A program made the translations under genes and the position numbers. Shown piece by piece: positions 1-6,810 of a stretch of 10,399 nucleotides of DNA (the first letter of the stretch is position 1; the number at the start of each line of letters is the position of its first letter). The notes under the pieces are model-generated. The model searched no databases and was not told where the DNA came from. It worked only from the letters and a program-made list of their open reading frames with translations. Origin of the DNA: Acholeplasmataceae bacterium UBA5769 (GTDB lineage: Bacteria > Bacillota_I > Bacilli_A > Acholeplasmatales > Acholeplasmataceae). The stretch lies in assembly GCA_002418725.1 (NCBI GenBank), contig DIER01000044.1, positions 1 through 10,399 on the forward strand, written 5' to 3'.

Positions 1-17
1 GGTGACTTATTATATTA

Positions 18-26
18 TGATATAAT
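18..26 (+). promoter_or_regulatory. Extended -10 promoter of pyruvate kinase
   Basis: A perfect TATAAT lies at 21-26, preceded by TG at 18-19 with one base between, giving an extended -10 element. The matching -35 would fall at or before base 1 and is cut off by the window edge. Transcription would begin near base 33, giving a leader of about 35 nt that contains a small hairpin and the Shine-Dalgarno sequence. Confidence 0.75.
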
Positions 27-36
27 ACATTCGGGA

Positions 37-55
37 AAAGTCGGTTAATGACTTT
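37..55 (+). promoter_or_regulatory. Small hairpin in the pyruvate kinase leader
   Basis: AAAGTC at 37-42 and GACTTT at 50-55 are perfect inverted repeats separated by 7 nt. The structure ends 1 nt before the AAGGAG ribosome binding site at 57-62, so it could affect ribosome access or mRNA stability, or act as an operator on DNA. The stem is only 6 bp, so chance is possible. Confidence 0.35.
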
Positions 56-56
56 C

Positions 57-62
57 AAGGAG
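57..62 (+). promoter_or_regulatory. Ribosome binding site deciding the pyruvate kinase start
   Basis: AAGGAG at 57-62 lies 5 nt before the ATG at 68. An in-frame GTG at 62 shares its first base with this site and cannot be the start. The ATG at 68 gives the normal pyruvate kinase N-terminus (MRKTKIVGTCGPAS). Confidence 0.85.
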
Positions 63-67
63 TGTTT

Positions 68-1423
68 ATGCGTAAAACAAAAATTGTGGGGACATGTGGA
101 CCTGCATCTGAAGATAAAGCCATCTTAAGACAACTGATACTCTCTGGTGTTAACGTTGTTCGAAATAATTACTCTCATGGAGACCATCAAGAACACATTC
201 ATCGGTTTCACTTGGTTCATGAGCTTAACAAAGAGTTAGGAACTTATGTAGGGACATTGATGGATACTAAGGGTCCAGAAATAAGAACGCATCACTTTAA
301 AGATGGTAAAGCTTATATCAAACAAGGTTCTACCGTTACAGTTCATATGACTGAGATTTTGGGTGATGACACCTCATTTTCAATCTCTTATGGAAATCTT
401 TTTGAAGATGTTCAAATTGGAACAACGCTATTGATTGATGATGGTTACTTAGGATTACTCGTGATTGAGAAAAATCACGAAGACCGGACACTCATCACGG
501 TTGCAAAAAACTCACATATGGTGAAAAACCGTCGAGGTGTGAACGTTCCAAACACCGTCTTAAATATGCCTTTCTTATCAGAGCAAGATATCCTTGATTT
601 AAAATTCGCTTGTCAAAATGATTATGATTACATCGCAGCATCCTTTACGAGAAGAAAAGAGGATGTGTTTGCCATCCGTGAACTTCTTAAAGAAGAAGGT
701 AAGGATTATATCCAAATCATCGCTAAAATAGAAAACCAAGAAGGCATTAACAATGTCGATGAAATCATCGATGCTGCAGATGGCATCATGGTTGCACGTG
801 GTGATTTAGGGGTTGAAGTCTTCGCCGAAGATCTTCCACAAATGCAAAAGTCCATTGTTCATAAATGCCAGCAAAAAGGAAAACTCGTTATTGTAGCGAC
901 ACAAATGCTTGAATCGATGCAGCAAAACCCAAGACCGACAAGAGCTGAAGTATCAGATGTTGCAAACGCTGTCTATGATGGAACGGATGCAACGATGTTA
1001 TCCGGTGAAATGGCGCAAGGCAAGTATCCGATTGAATCGGTTGAATATATGGCAAAAATCGCAGAAAAAGCGGAAAAGCACGTTGATCATCGCAAGTTTA
1101 TGGATCGTGCTCTTTTCGAAGGCGACAATCTTCTGGATGCGATTTCATTCTCAGCAGCACAAGCTGCCATGCATTATAACGTGAAAGCCATGATTGCATA
1201 TGGCTATAAAGCAACAGACAATCTATCTAAATATCGTTCGATCGCACCGATTGTCGGTGTGGTGGATTCCTATCATAAAGCAACATCACTGTCCCTGTAT
1301 TATGGGGTCTTTCCTGTCATCGGTCAAGAAGAACTTGAACGTAGACTCAAAAGTTTAGGTGTTGTTAAAGGGGATACCATCCTCGTAGTTCGTAAATATC
1401 ATATTGAATTTATCAACTACTGA
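68..1423 (+). CDS. pyk: Pyruvate kinase, divergent form without C-terminal extension
   Basis: This cytoplasmic enzyme transfers phosphate from phosphoenolpyruvate to ADP, giving pyruvate and ATP in the last step of glycolysis. The 451 residues contain the A domain, the inserted B domain (about 70-160) and the C domain (about 345-451), without the extra PEP-utiliser domain of Bacillus pyruvate kinases. Visible active-site elements are R32, N34 and S36 in NVVRNNYSHG, D66-T67 in MDTKGPEIRT, catalytic K220 with metal ligands E222 and D246 in the AKIENQEG...ARGDLGVE stretch, and T278 in ATQMLESM. Oddities are VRNNYSHG instead of the usual ARLNFSHG, GEMA (313-316) instead of GETA or GESA, and YGYKATDN (378-385) where a TESGxTA-type C-domain motif is normal. 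The active site looks intact but effector control may differ. It is monocistronic, with its own promoter and a terminator 12 nt after the TGA stop. It may be a second pyruvate kinase beside a canonical one elsewhere. Confidence 0.93.
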   Translation: MRKTKIVGTCGPASEDKAILRQLILSGVNVVRNNYSHGDHQEHIHRFHLVHELNKELGTYVGTLMDTKGPEIRTHHFKDGKAYIKQGSTVTVHMTEILGDDTSFSISYGNLFEDVQIGTTLLIDDGYLGLLVIEKNHEDRTLITVAKNSHMVKNRRGVNVPNTVLNMPFLSEQDILDLKFACQNDYDYIAASFTRRKEDVFAIRELLKEEGKDYIQIIAKIENQEGINNVDEIIDAADGIMVARGDLGVEVFAEDLPQMQKSIVHKCQQKGKLVIVATQMLESMQQNPRPTRAEVSDVANAVYDGTDATMLSGEMAQGKYPIESVEYMAKIAEKAEKHVDHRKFMDRALFEGDNLLDAISFSAAQAAMHYNVKAMIAYGYKATDNLSKYRSIAPIVGVVDSYHKATSLSLYYGVFPVIGQEELERRLKSLGVVKGDTILVVRKYHIEFINY

Positions 1424-1435
1424 CGAATGCTTCTC

Positions 1436-1462
1436 AAAAAGCATCATTCGTGATGCTTTTTT
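1436..1462 (+). terminator. Rho-independent terminator after pyk
   Basis: An 11-bp perfect stem pairs 1436-1446 (AAAAAGCATCA) with 1451-1461 (TGATGCTTTTT), with a TTCG tetraloop at 1447-1450 and the T tract forming the distal arm. The A-rich left arm and T-rich right arm could also allow termination of minus-strand transcription. A weaker alternative pairing of CGAATG (1424-1429) with CATTCG (1445-1450) would compete with it. Confidence 0.88.
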
Positions 1463-1496
1463 GCTGGAAAGAAACACAATAAAACGCGTAATCAAG

Positions 1497-1507
1497 TAAA
1501 ATATAAA
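1497..1507 (+). promoter_or_regulatory. Possible -10 region of the phosphate transporter operon
   Basis: Two overlapping -10-like hexamers occur here, TAAAAT at 1497-1502 and TATAAA at 1502-1507. No convincing -35 lies 16-18 bp upstream and no TGn extension is present. A promoter is expected because a strong terminator closes pyk just upstream. A good ribosome binding site (AGGAGG, 1518-1523) follows. Confidence 0.4.
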
Positions 1508-1529
1508 TGAAGTAATTAGGAGGATTTCT

Positions 1530-3233
1530 ATGACGATCGCACTTGCCGGTATCGGGGATAACATTATGTTTGTCTTCGGGGGGCTAGCCTTATTTCTCTT
1601 CGGTATTAACTTTATGAGTGATTCACTCAAAGCTGCTGCCGGAAGTAAGTTGAAGTCTATCATTGAGAAAACGACCAATACACCGCTTAAAGGTATACTT
1701 GTCGGTATTTTCTTAACGGTACTCATCCAATCATCATCAGGAACAACAGCACTCACGATTGGTTTGCTTAGAGCAGGTTTGATGACTTTGCCTCAATCTG
1801 TTGGTATCATTATGGGTGCAAACATCGGGACAACCGTAACCGCGTTTATTATCGGTCTACCGATTGCTAAGTTTGGCTATGTCTTTCTTGGTTTTGGTGT
1901 CATCATGGCATTTATTGGTAAGAAGAGGATTCACCATATTGGTGGTGTCTTAACGGGTTTAGGGATGTTATTTGTTGGACTTGAAGTGATGGGTTCTGGC
2001 CTAAAGCCACTTGCAAGTACACCGGAAGCCGAACAAATGTTTGCAGTGTTTTCACAAAATTGGTTTTTAGGGACAATCTTTGGTACTATTTTCACTGCCG
2101 TTGTGCAATCTTCATCTGCTGCGATTGGGGTCTTAGAAAAGCTTTATGCATTAAATGCCGAGGGCATTGATACCATCACTTTAGCGGGTGCGATTCCCAT
2201 TTTATTAGGTGCGAATATTGGTACCACCATCACCGCGTTTTTAGCATCCATTGGAGGAAATACAGAGTCGAAGCGTGCTGCCTTTGTTCACGTGCTCTTT
2301 AATGTCCTAATGGCCGTTGTTTTCCTCATCTTGTTATCGCCTTACCGCTTGTTTATCATTTGGTTTGAAGAAACCTTCTTAACAAGATATAACATGCTTT
2401 CTATCGCGTTTGCTCACGGCTTCCAAAATTTAGCCATGACGTTCATCTTATATTTCTTTATTAAACAGATGATTGCAGCTGCGAAGTATTTTGTCAAAGA
2501 TAAAGATAAAAAACATATCCCAGACGATATGTTTGATGAAAAACTGATTCAAGAATCACCCATTTTAGCACTTGAAGTTGCTAAACGTGGTATCTTAGCC
2601 ATGGGTGCTGTGATTAAAGAATATTTTGATCTGGTTAGAGTCTATAGTTTTAAAGAAGAAGAGCATTTCATTGAAGAGGGGTACACCCTTGAAATGATTA
2701 CAGATACCTATGACATGAAACTTCATGACTATTTGATTAAGATTTCTATGGCGGGACTAAACAAACAAGATTCCGCGAAATTGTCTAGAGATTTGGACAC
2801 CATTAAAGATTTTGAGCGTATCGGAGATCATTTAACCAACGTCTTAGAGTTCTTCAAAGAAAGATATAAAGAATCCATGCATCTTTCAGAAGAAGGCACC
2901 AGGGATTTACAGATGATGTATGGAGTCTTAGATCAAATGATAGAGGCAACCCTTGAAAGCTTTAAAAACCAAGATGTTGAACTCGCACAAAAAGTTGTTA
3001 AAATGGAAGATGTGGTCGATGAACTTGAAGAAAAATGTCGCTATCGTTATATCGAACGTCTTAAAAATCAAGAAATTACGTTTGTGAGAGCCGCGAACTT
3101 CCCTGATATTTTAGCCAACTTAGAACGTATTGGTGACCATCTTATGAACATCGTGTCATCTGTCATTGAACCGATGTATGTACCACAAAGTATCATCGTT
3201 CCCAAACCTCACGAAATTGATAAAGATATTTAA
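1530..3233 (+). CDS. Na+/phosphate cotransporter with C-terminal PhoU-like domain
   Basis: This is an integral membrane protein of the Na/Pi-cotransporter II family (NptA/YjbB type), 567 residues, which moves inorganic phosphate with sodium; some bacterial members work in export. The membrane half (about 1-330) carries the family's inverted duplication: QSSS at 67-70 followed by GANIGTT at 96-102, then again QSSS at 193-196 and GANIGTT at 227-233. The cytoplasmic C-terminal part (about 340-555) is helical and PhoU-like, with two copies of the ERIGDH signature (429-434 and 532-537), suggesting metal-linked or phosphate-linked control of transport. The start is supported by AGGAGG 6 nt upstream of the ATG. 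It is the first gene of a run; the uvrB start follows its stop by only 17 nt. The family is certain; the direction of transport is not visible from sequence. Confidence 0.93.
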   Translation: MTIALAGIGDNIMFVFGGLALFLFGINFMSDSLKAAAGSKLKSIIEKTTNTPLKGILVGIFLTVLIQSSSGTTALTIGLLRAGLMTLPQSVGIIMGANIGTTVTAFIIGLPIAKFGYVFLGFGVIMAFIGKKRIHHIGGVLTGLGMLFVGLEVMGSGLKPLASTPEAEQMFAVFSQNWFLGTIFGTIFTAVVQSSSAAIGVLEKLYALNAEGIDTITLAGAIPILLGANIGTTITAFLASIGGNTESKRAAFVHVLFNVLMAVVFLILLSPYRLFIIWFEETFLTRYNMLSIAFAHGFQNLAMTFILYFFIKQMIAAAKYFVKDKDKKHIPDDMFDEKLIQESPILALEVAKRGILAMGAVIKEYFDLVRVYSFKEEEHFIEEGYTLEMITDTYDMKLHDYLIKISMAGLNKQDSAKLSRDLDTIKDFERIGDHLTNVLEFFKERYKESMHLSEEGTRDLQMMYGVLDQMIEATLESFKNQDVELAQKVVKMEDVVDELEEKCRYRYIERLKNQEITFVRAANFPDILANLERIGDHLMNIVSSVIEPMYVPQSIIVPKPHEIDKDI

Positions 3234-3250
3234 ACGAAAGAAGTGGTTTA

Positions 3251-5206
3251 ATGTTTGAACTAAAAGCACCATATTCACCAAAAGGTGACCAGATTAAAGC
3301 GATTGAAAAATTAAAAGACAACATGAATCGCGGGATCAAAGAACAAGTTCTTTTAGGTGCAACAGGTACAGGTAAAACATATACCATGGCCAACATGATT
3401 CAACAACTTCAAAAGAAAACCCTTATTCTCGCCCCAAATAAAACCTTAGCTGGTCAACTTTATGGCGAGCTTAAGGCTTTTTTTCCTAACAATCGCGTAG
3501 AATACTTTATATCCTATTATGATTATTATCAACCAGAAGCCTACGTGGTTTCCTCGGATACTTACATTGAAAAAGATTCCTCCATCAACGATGAGATTGA
3601 TGAAATGCGTCATGCTGCAACCTCATCGCTTTTAGATCGTGACGACGTCATTGTTGTCGCATCCGTTTCATGTATTTACGGTATTGGAGATCCCGATGAC
3701 TACAAAAAAGCCATGCTTTTTGTCCGGACAGGTGATCACTACGGAAGAGATCATTTCATCAATAAACTGGTTGAACTCACCTATCAACGTAACGATATCG
3801 ATTTTCATCGTGGAACATTTCGCGTCAGAGGTGATTCCATTGAAGTCATTCCTGCTTATGAGAGAGCACAAGGTATTCGTATCTCATTCTTTGGAGACGA
3901 GGTTGATGAAATCAAACGTTTTGATGTGTTAACAGGTCAAGCGATTGAATCGTTAACGTATATGACGATTTTTCCTGCAACACACTTTATGACCGATAAA
4001 GATAAGTTAAAAGAATCGATCAGACGTATTAAAAATGAGTTGCAAGAACAAATTGCTTATTTTAAAGGTGAAAACCTTTTGCTAGAAGCACAGCGCATCG
4101 AACAAAGAACGAAATATGATATTGAAATGCTTGAAGAGATTGGCATGTGCAGTGGGATTGAAAACTATTCAAGACACTTATCACTGCGTGAAGCAGGTGA
4201 AACCCCAGCAACCTTAATCGATTTTTTTGGTGATGATTTCTTACTTATCATCGATGAATCACACGTTACAGTTCCCCAGGTTAGAGGAATGTATAATGGG
4301 GATAGATCCAGAAAAATGACTCTCGTTAATTACGGTTTTCGTCTGCCTTCAGCGCTGGATAATAGACCCTTAAAGTTTGAAGAATTCGAACAAAAGATGA
4401 ACAAGGTCATCTATTTATCAGCAACCCCTGGCGCATATGAACTCGAAAAAGGTATTCCCATTGTCGAACAAATTATCAGACCAACCTACTTACTTGATCC
4501 GGAAATCGAAGTGAGACCTTCAAAAGGTCAAATGGATGATCTCTATTTTGAAATCAAGAAAAGAGTCCAAGCGGGTGAGCGTGTGCTGGTCACTACGCTG
4601 ACCATCCGGATGTCAGAGGACTTAACCGCTTATTTTAAACAACTTGGTTTAAAGGTGGCATACTTACACTCAGAGATAAAGTCTTTAGAAAGAATCACGA
4701 TTTTACGTGATTTAAGACTTGGTAAATACGATTGTTTAATCGGGATTAACCTTTTAAGAGAAGGACTGGATTTACCTGAAGTTTCACTGGTTGCGATTCT
4801 AGATGCTGATAAACAGGGCTTCCTTAGAAGTGAACGCAGTTTAATTCAAACGATTGGTCGCGCAGCAAGAAACATGAACGGTCGTGTGATCATGTACGCC
4901 GATAGCATCTCCGATGCCATGGCGTATGCGATGAAAGAAACCGAACGCAGAAGAAAGTTACAACTCGCGTTTAATGAAGCCAATAACGTTGTTCCTGTGA
5001 CCATTCAAAAGGATATTAGAGATAAGATTAGCATTAAAGAAGAACTTATTGAAGAGCCAAAAGATTATCAGAAACTCACCAAGAAAGATCGTGAGAAGAT
5101 GATTAAAGATTTTGAAAATGAGATGAAAGTTGCTGCCAAGAATTTAAACTTCGAACGTGCTGCAGAACTCAGAGATCTTATTTTTGAATTGAAAGCAGAG
5201 GATTAA
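3251..5206 (+). CDS. uvrB: Excinuclease ABC subunit B (UvrB)
   Basis: UvrB is the damage-verifying helicase-like subunit of nucleotide excision repair. It is loaded on DNA by UvrA, then recruits UvrC for the incisions. The 651 residues are full length (about 660 in Bacillus). In order: Walker A GATGTGKT (36-43); the beta-hairpin region starting YYDYYQPEAY (89-98), which inserts between the DNA strands; the Walker B/DEAD-like box DESH (335-338); helicase motifs near GINLLREGLDLPEVSLVAIL and QTIGRAARN; and a C-terminal UVR domain (about 616-651, ending FERAAELRDLIFELKAED) that contacts UvrC. I see no damaged motif. The Shine-Dalgarno is weak (AGAAGTGG about 5 nt upstream), so translation may depend partly on the transporter gene 17 nt upstream. 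Neither uvrA nor uvrC is next to it here, although uvrA often follows uvrB in Firmicutes. Confidence 0.98.
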   Translation: MFELKAPYSPKGDQIKAIEKLKDNMNRGIKEQVLLGATGTGKTYTMANMIQQLQKKTLILAPNKTLAGQLYGELKAFFPNNRVEYFISYYDYYQPEAYVVSSDTYIEKDSSINDEIDEMRHAATSSLLDRDDVIVVASVSCIYGIGDPDDYKKAMLFVRTGDHYGRDHFINKLVELTYQRNDIDFHRGTFRVRGDSIEVIPAYERAQGIRISFFGDEVDEIKRFDVLTGQAIESLTYMTIFPATHFMTDKDKLKESIRRIKNELQEQIAYFKGENLLLEAQRIEQRTKYDIEMLEEIGMCSGIENYSRHLSLREAGETPATLIDFFGDDFLLIIDESHVTVPQVRGMYNGDRSRKMTLVNYGFRLPSALDNRPLKFEEFEQKMNKVIYLSATPGAYELEKGIPIVEQIIRPTYLLDPEIEVRPSKGQMDDLYFEIKKRVQAGERVLVTTLTIRMSEDLTAYFKQLGLKVAYLHSEIKSLERITILRDLRLGKYDCLIGINLLREGLDLPEVSLVAILDADKQGFLRSERSLIQTIGRAARNMNGRVIMYADSISDAMAYAMKETERRRKLQLAFNEANNVVPVTIQKDIRDKISIKEELIEEPKDYQKLTKKDREKMIKDFENEMKVAAKNLNFERAAELRDLIFELKAED

Positions 5207-5207
5207 G

Positions 5208-5816
5208 ATGAGTATAGACTTAAACCTAATGAAAGCTTTAATTAAAGCAGATTATACGCGGAGGGTGAAAACCTTCCGCGCTTTACCCATTGAGGGTAAG
5301 GATGTCATCATCGGTGATTCGATGATAGCTTATCTAAATTTTAGTCAATACGGATTAGATGATTTTATTAACATGGGCATTGCAGGTGATACAACACTGG
5401 GAGTTTTAGATAGACTTGATGCTGTGATCAGACAAAAACCTAAACGCATCATTTTAAGTATCGGATCAAATGATTTGGTCTTAACAGCACACAAACCTTT
5501 GGATATCTTAGTGAAAATTACAGAGATATATGATATTTTATCGAAACATGCAGAAGTTCTTATACTTTCACTAACACCGGTAAACGAAGATGATCCAAAA
5601 GCACATAAAGCATATATTGCTGGTAGAAAAAATGAAGATATCCATGCCATCAATATCAGTTTAAAAGAATACTTTAAATCACGTCTTATCGATACTGAAA
5701 CACCGCTCTCAGATACCTCCCAAAAACTCGATATCGTTTATTCAAAAGATGGCATTCATTTAAATGAAAAAGGATATCAGGTTTTCGTTGAAATCATCAA
5801 AAACGCTCTTGTGTAA
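5208..5816 (+). CDS. GDSL/SGNH-family hydrolase (esterase or acyl hydrolase)
   Basis: This 202-residue protein has all four SGNH hydrolase blocks: nucleophile S38 in IIGDSM (34-39), oxyanion-hole G60 in NMGIAGDTT, N88 in IGSND (85-89), and the catalytic pair D181 and H184 in DGIHLNEKGY. The layout resembles PAF-acetylhydrolase/lysophospholipase-like GDSL enzymes, which cleave acyl or acetyl ester bonds in lipids or sugars. There is no signal peptide or membrane helix, so it should act in the cytoplasm. The substrate cannot be read from sequence. The ATG is 1 nt after the uvrB stop, with AGAGGA (5197-5202) inside the end of uvrB as ribosome binding site, so the two genes are co-transcribed and probably translationally coupled. 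The role of an esterase in a repair and phosphate-transport operon is unclear. A strong hairpin lies within codons 17-25. Confidence 0.9.
   Translation: MSIDLNLMKALIKADYTRRVKTFRALPIEGKDVIIGDSMIAYLNFSQYGLDDFINMGIAGDTTLGVLDRLDAVIRQKPKRIILSIGSNDLVLTAHKPLDILVKITEIYDILSKHAEVLILSLTPVNEDDPKAHKAYIAGRKNEDIHAINISLKEYFKSRLIDTETPLSDTSQKLDIVYSKDGIHLNEKGYQVFVEIIKNALV
5257..5280 (+). other. Strong intragenic RNA hairpin with GAAA tetraloop
   Basis: Arms CGCGGAGGGT (5257-5266) and ACCTTCCGCG (5271-5280) pair over 10 bp, with one G-T wobble (5263/5274), around a GAAA loop at 5267-5270. It lies about 50 nt inside the SGNH hydrolase gene, is unusually GC-rich for this DNA, and has no T tract, so it is not a classical terminator. 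It could modulate translation, mark an mRNA processing site, or be coincidental. Confidence 0.6.
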
Positions 5817-5837
5817 ATGGCTTAAAAATGTTATCAT
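5809..5837 (+). promoter_or_regulatory. Promoter of the Cys/His-cluster membrane protein gene
   Basis: TTGTGT at 5809-5814 is followed after 17 bp by TATCAT at 5832-5837 (5 of 6 to consensus), preceded by TG at 5829-5830, so it is an extended -10. The -35 overlaps the end of the SGNH gene. Start of transcription would be near 5844, ahead of the GGAGGG site at 5856-5861. Confidence 0.6.
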
Positions 5838-5845
5838 AAAGCCAT
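5817..5845 (+). repeat. Inverted repeat enclosing the -10 element
   Basis: ATGGCTT (5817-5823) and AAGCCAT (5839-5845) are perfect 7-bp inverted repeats with a 15-nt centre that holds the TATCAT -10. It begins directly after the SGNH stop codon. It may be a weak terminator of the upstream operon (no T tract follows) or an operator covering the downstream promoter. Confidence 0.5.
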
Positions 5846-5870
5846 ATATAACACTGGAGGGTATTTACAA

Positions 5871-6779
5871 ATGAAACTTGGAGTCGTCGCAGAAAAATTA
5901 GGTCTGTCTTTTGAACATGGTGTTCCAACAGGACAAATCAAAGGGTATCCTTATTATGTTACACAGGTATCTATTGATACATTTATTAAAGTGCCTATGA
6001 TGACATTTGTTTTTGAAAAAACATTGGAAAAAGAACATGTGAAAGCAATCCAAAAAGCTGTGGGTATGCAACAAATTCGCATTGAATCTGTGGTCTTAAA
6101 TCAGAACGCAGTTCACATCATGTTCAAGCATGGCATTAAGCAATCCGATAAACATCAAGCATTTCTTGATAAAGTCGCGGATGCGTTTAAAGATCAAGGT
6201 TTAAAGGCTTTAAATCATTGCCCATTTTGTGGTTTAGAAGAAACCGACTCACACCGCATCGTGATGGGTGCTGTCGTGAAGGTTCACGATGCTTGTGCTA
6301 AGAATTTCTATCAGGAATTGACAGAACGTGTTGAACAAGAAGAAAAATCAAACGATAATCTCGTCAAGAGCCTTGGTTTAGCCGTTGTTGGTGCCATCGC
6401 TGGTGCGATTCCCATTTTCATTTCAATCGTCTTCTTTCAATACATGCTTGCGTTACTCTATGCGCTTATTCCACTGGGGTCCTTCTATGGCTATAAGTTT
6501 GGGAAAGCTGCACGTAAGTCTTGGGTTCCAGCTGCAGTTTCTATCATCTCATTGGTTATTGTCTTATCACTTCATTTCTGGTTATACAATGCGATTGCAG
6601 CCTTTGAAGGTATCTCTTTAACGGATGCGTTAAACGTAGCTGATTTTAGAAGTGCATTCATCTCAGATCTCTTAACAAATGTTTTATTTCTCGGTATTGG
6701 TATTTGGATTTCATGGCGTCAAATGTATAAGCAAACGACAGGCGCAGTGAAAAAGAGTTTTTCAGGTTTAAATAAATAA
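5871..6779 (+). CDS. Membrane protein with predicted zinc-binding Cys/His cluster
   Basis: I do not recognise a named family. The 302 residues split in two. Residues 1-112 form a soluble, mixed alpha/beta-looking part. Residues 117-142 contain C117-P-F-C120, then H139-D-A-C142, a C-x2-C-x18-H-x2-C spacing typical of a structural zinc site. Four membrane helices follow (about 166-188, 190-208, 218-243 and 262-283). The first two form a glycine-rich hairpin ending in GYKFGK, a pattern I associate with small uncharacterised membrane proteins of Firmicutes; that link is from memory. Many Lys/Glu residues between the cluster and helix 1 suggest a cytoplasmic soluble half. The start is supported by GGAGGG 9 nt upstream. 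It stands alone, with its own promoter and a hairpin after the stop. A sensory or scaffold role is possible, but no catalytic motif is visible. Confidence 0.85.
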   Translation: MKLGVVAEKLGLSFEHGVPTGQIKGYPYYVTQVSIDTFIKVPMMTFVFEKTLEKEHVKAIQKAVGMQQIRIESVVLNQNAVHIMFKHGIKQSDKHQAFLDKVADAFKDQGLKALNHCPFCGLEETDSHRIVMGAVVKVHDACAKNFYQELTERVEQEEKSNDNLVKSLGLAVVGAIAGAIPIFISIVFFQYMLALLYALIPLGSFYGYKFGKAARKSWVPAAVSIISLVIVLSLHFWLYNAIAAFEGISLTDALNVADFRSAFISDLLTNVLFLGIGIWISWRQMYKQTTGAVKKSFSGLNK

Positions 6780-6784
6780 TTAAT

Positions 6785-6810
6785 CAAGCCACAGTCCTAG
6801 CTGTGGCTTG
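6785..6810 (+). terminator. Perfect 10-bp hairpin, probable terminator
   Basis: CAAGCCACAG (6785-6794) pairs perfectly with CTGTGGCTTG (6801-6810) around a 6-nt loop, starting 5 nt after the stop of the membrane protein gene. The following TCATTTAT is only a poor T tract, so termination may be incomplete. On stem strength and position it is still the likely end of this transcript. Confidence 0.75.

Noticed and set aside
62..67. GTG at 62 as start of pyruvate kinase
   Set aside because: It overlaps the AAGGAG ribosome binding site; the ATG at 68 has correct spacing and gives the family's usual N-terminus.
909..1184. Open frame on the + strand inside pyk
   Set aside because: It lies wholly within a well-supported gene in another frame, has no ribosome binding site and has an unlikely composition.
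1424..1451. Antiterminator or riboswitch-like alternative pairing after pyk
   Set aside because: CGAATG/CATTCG can pair, but it lies after the stop codon with no downstream gene in the same transcript to regulate and no conserved aptamer.
1355..1756. Minus-strand frame spanning the pyk terminator and the transporter start
   Set aside because: It runs across a terminator and a promoter region and is antisense to two solid genes; no start signals are seen.
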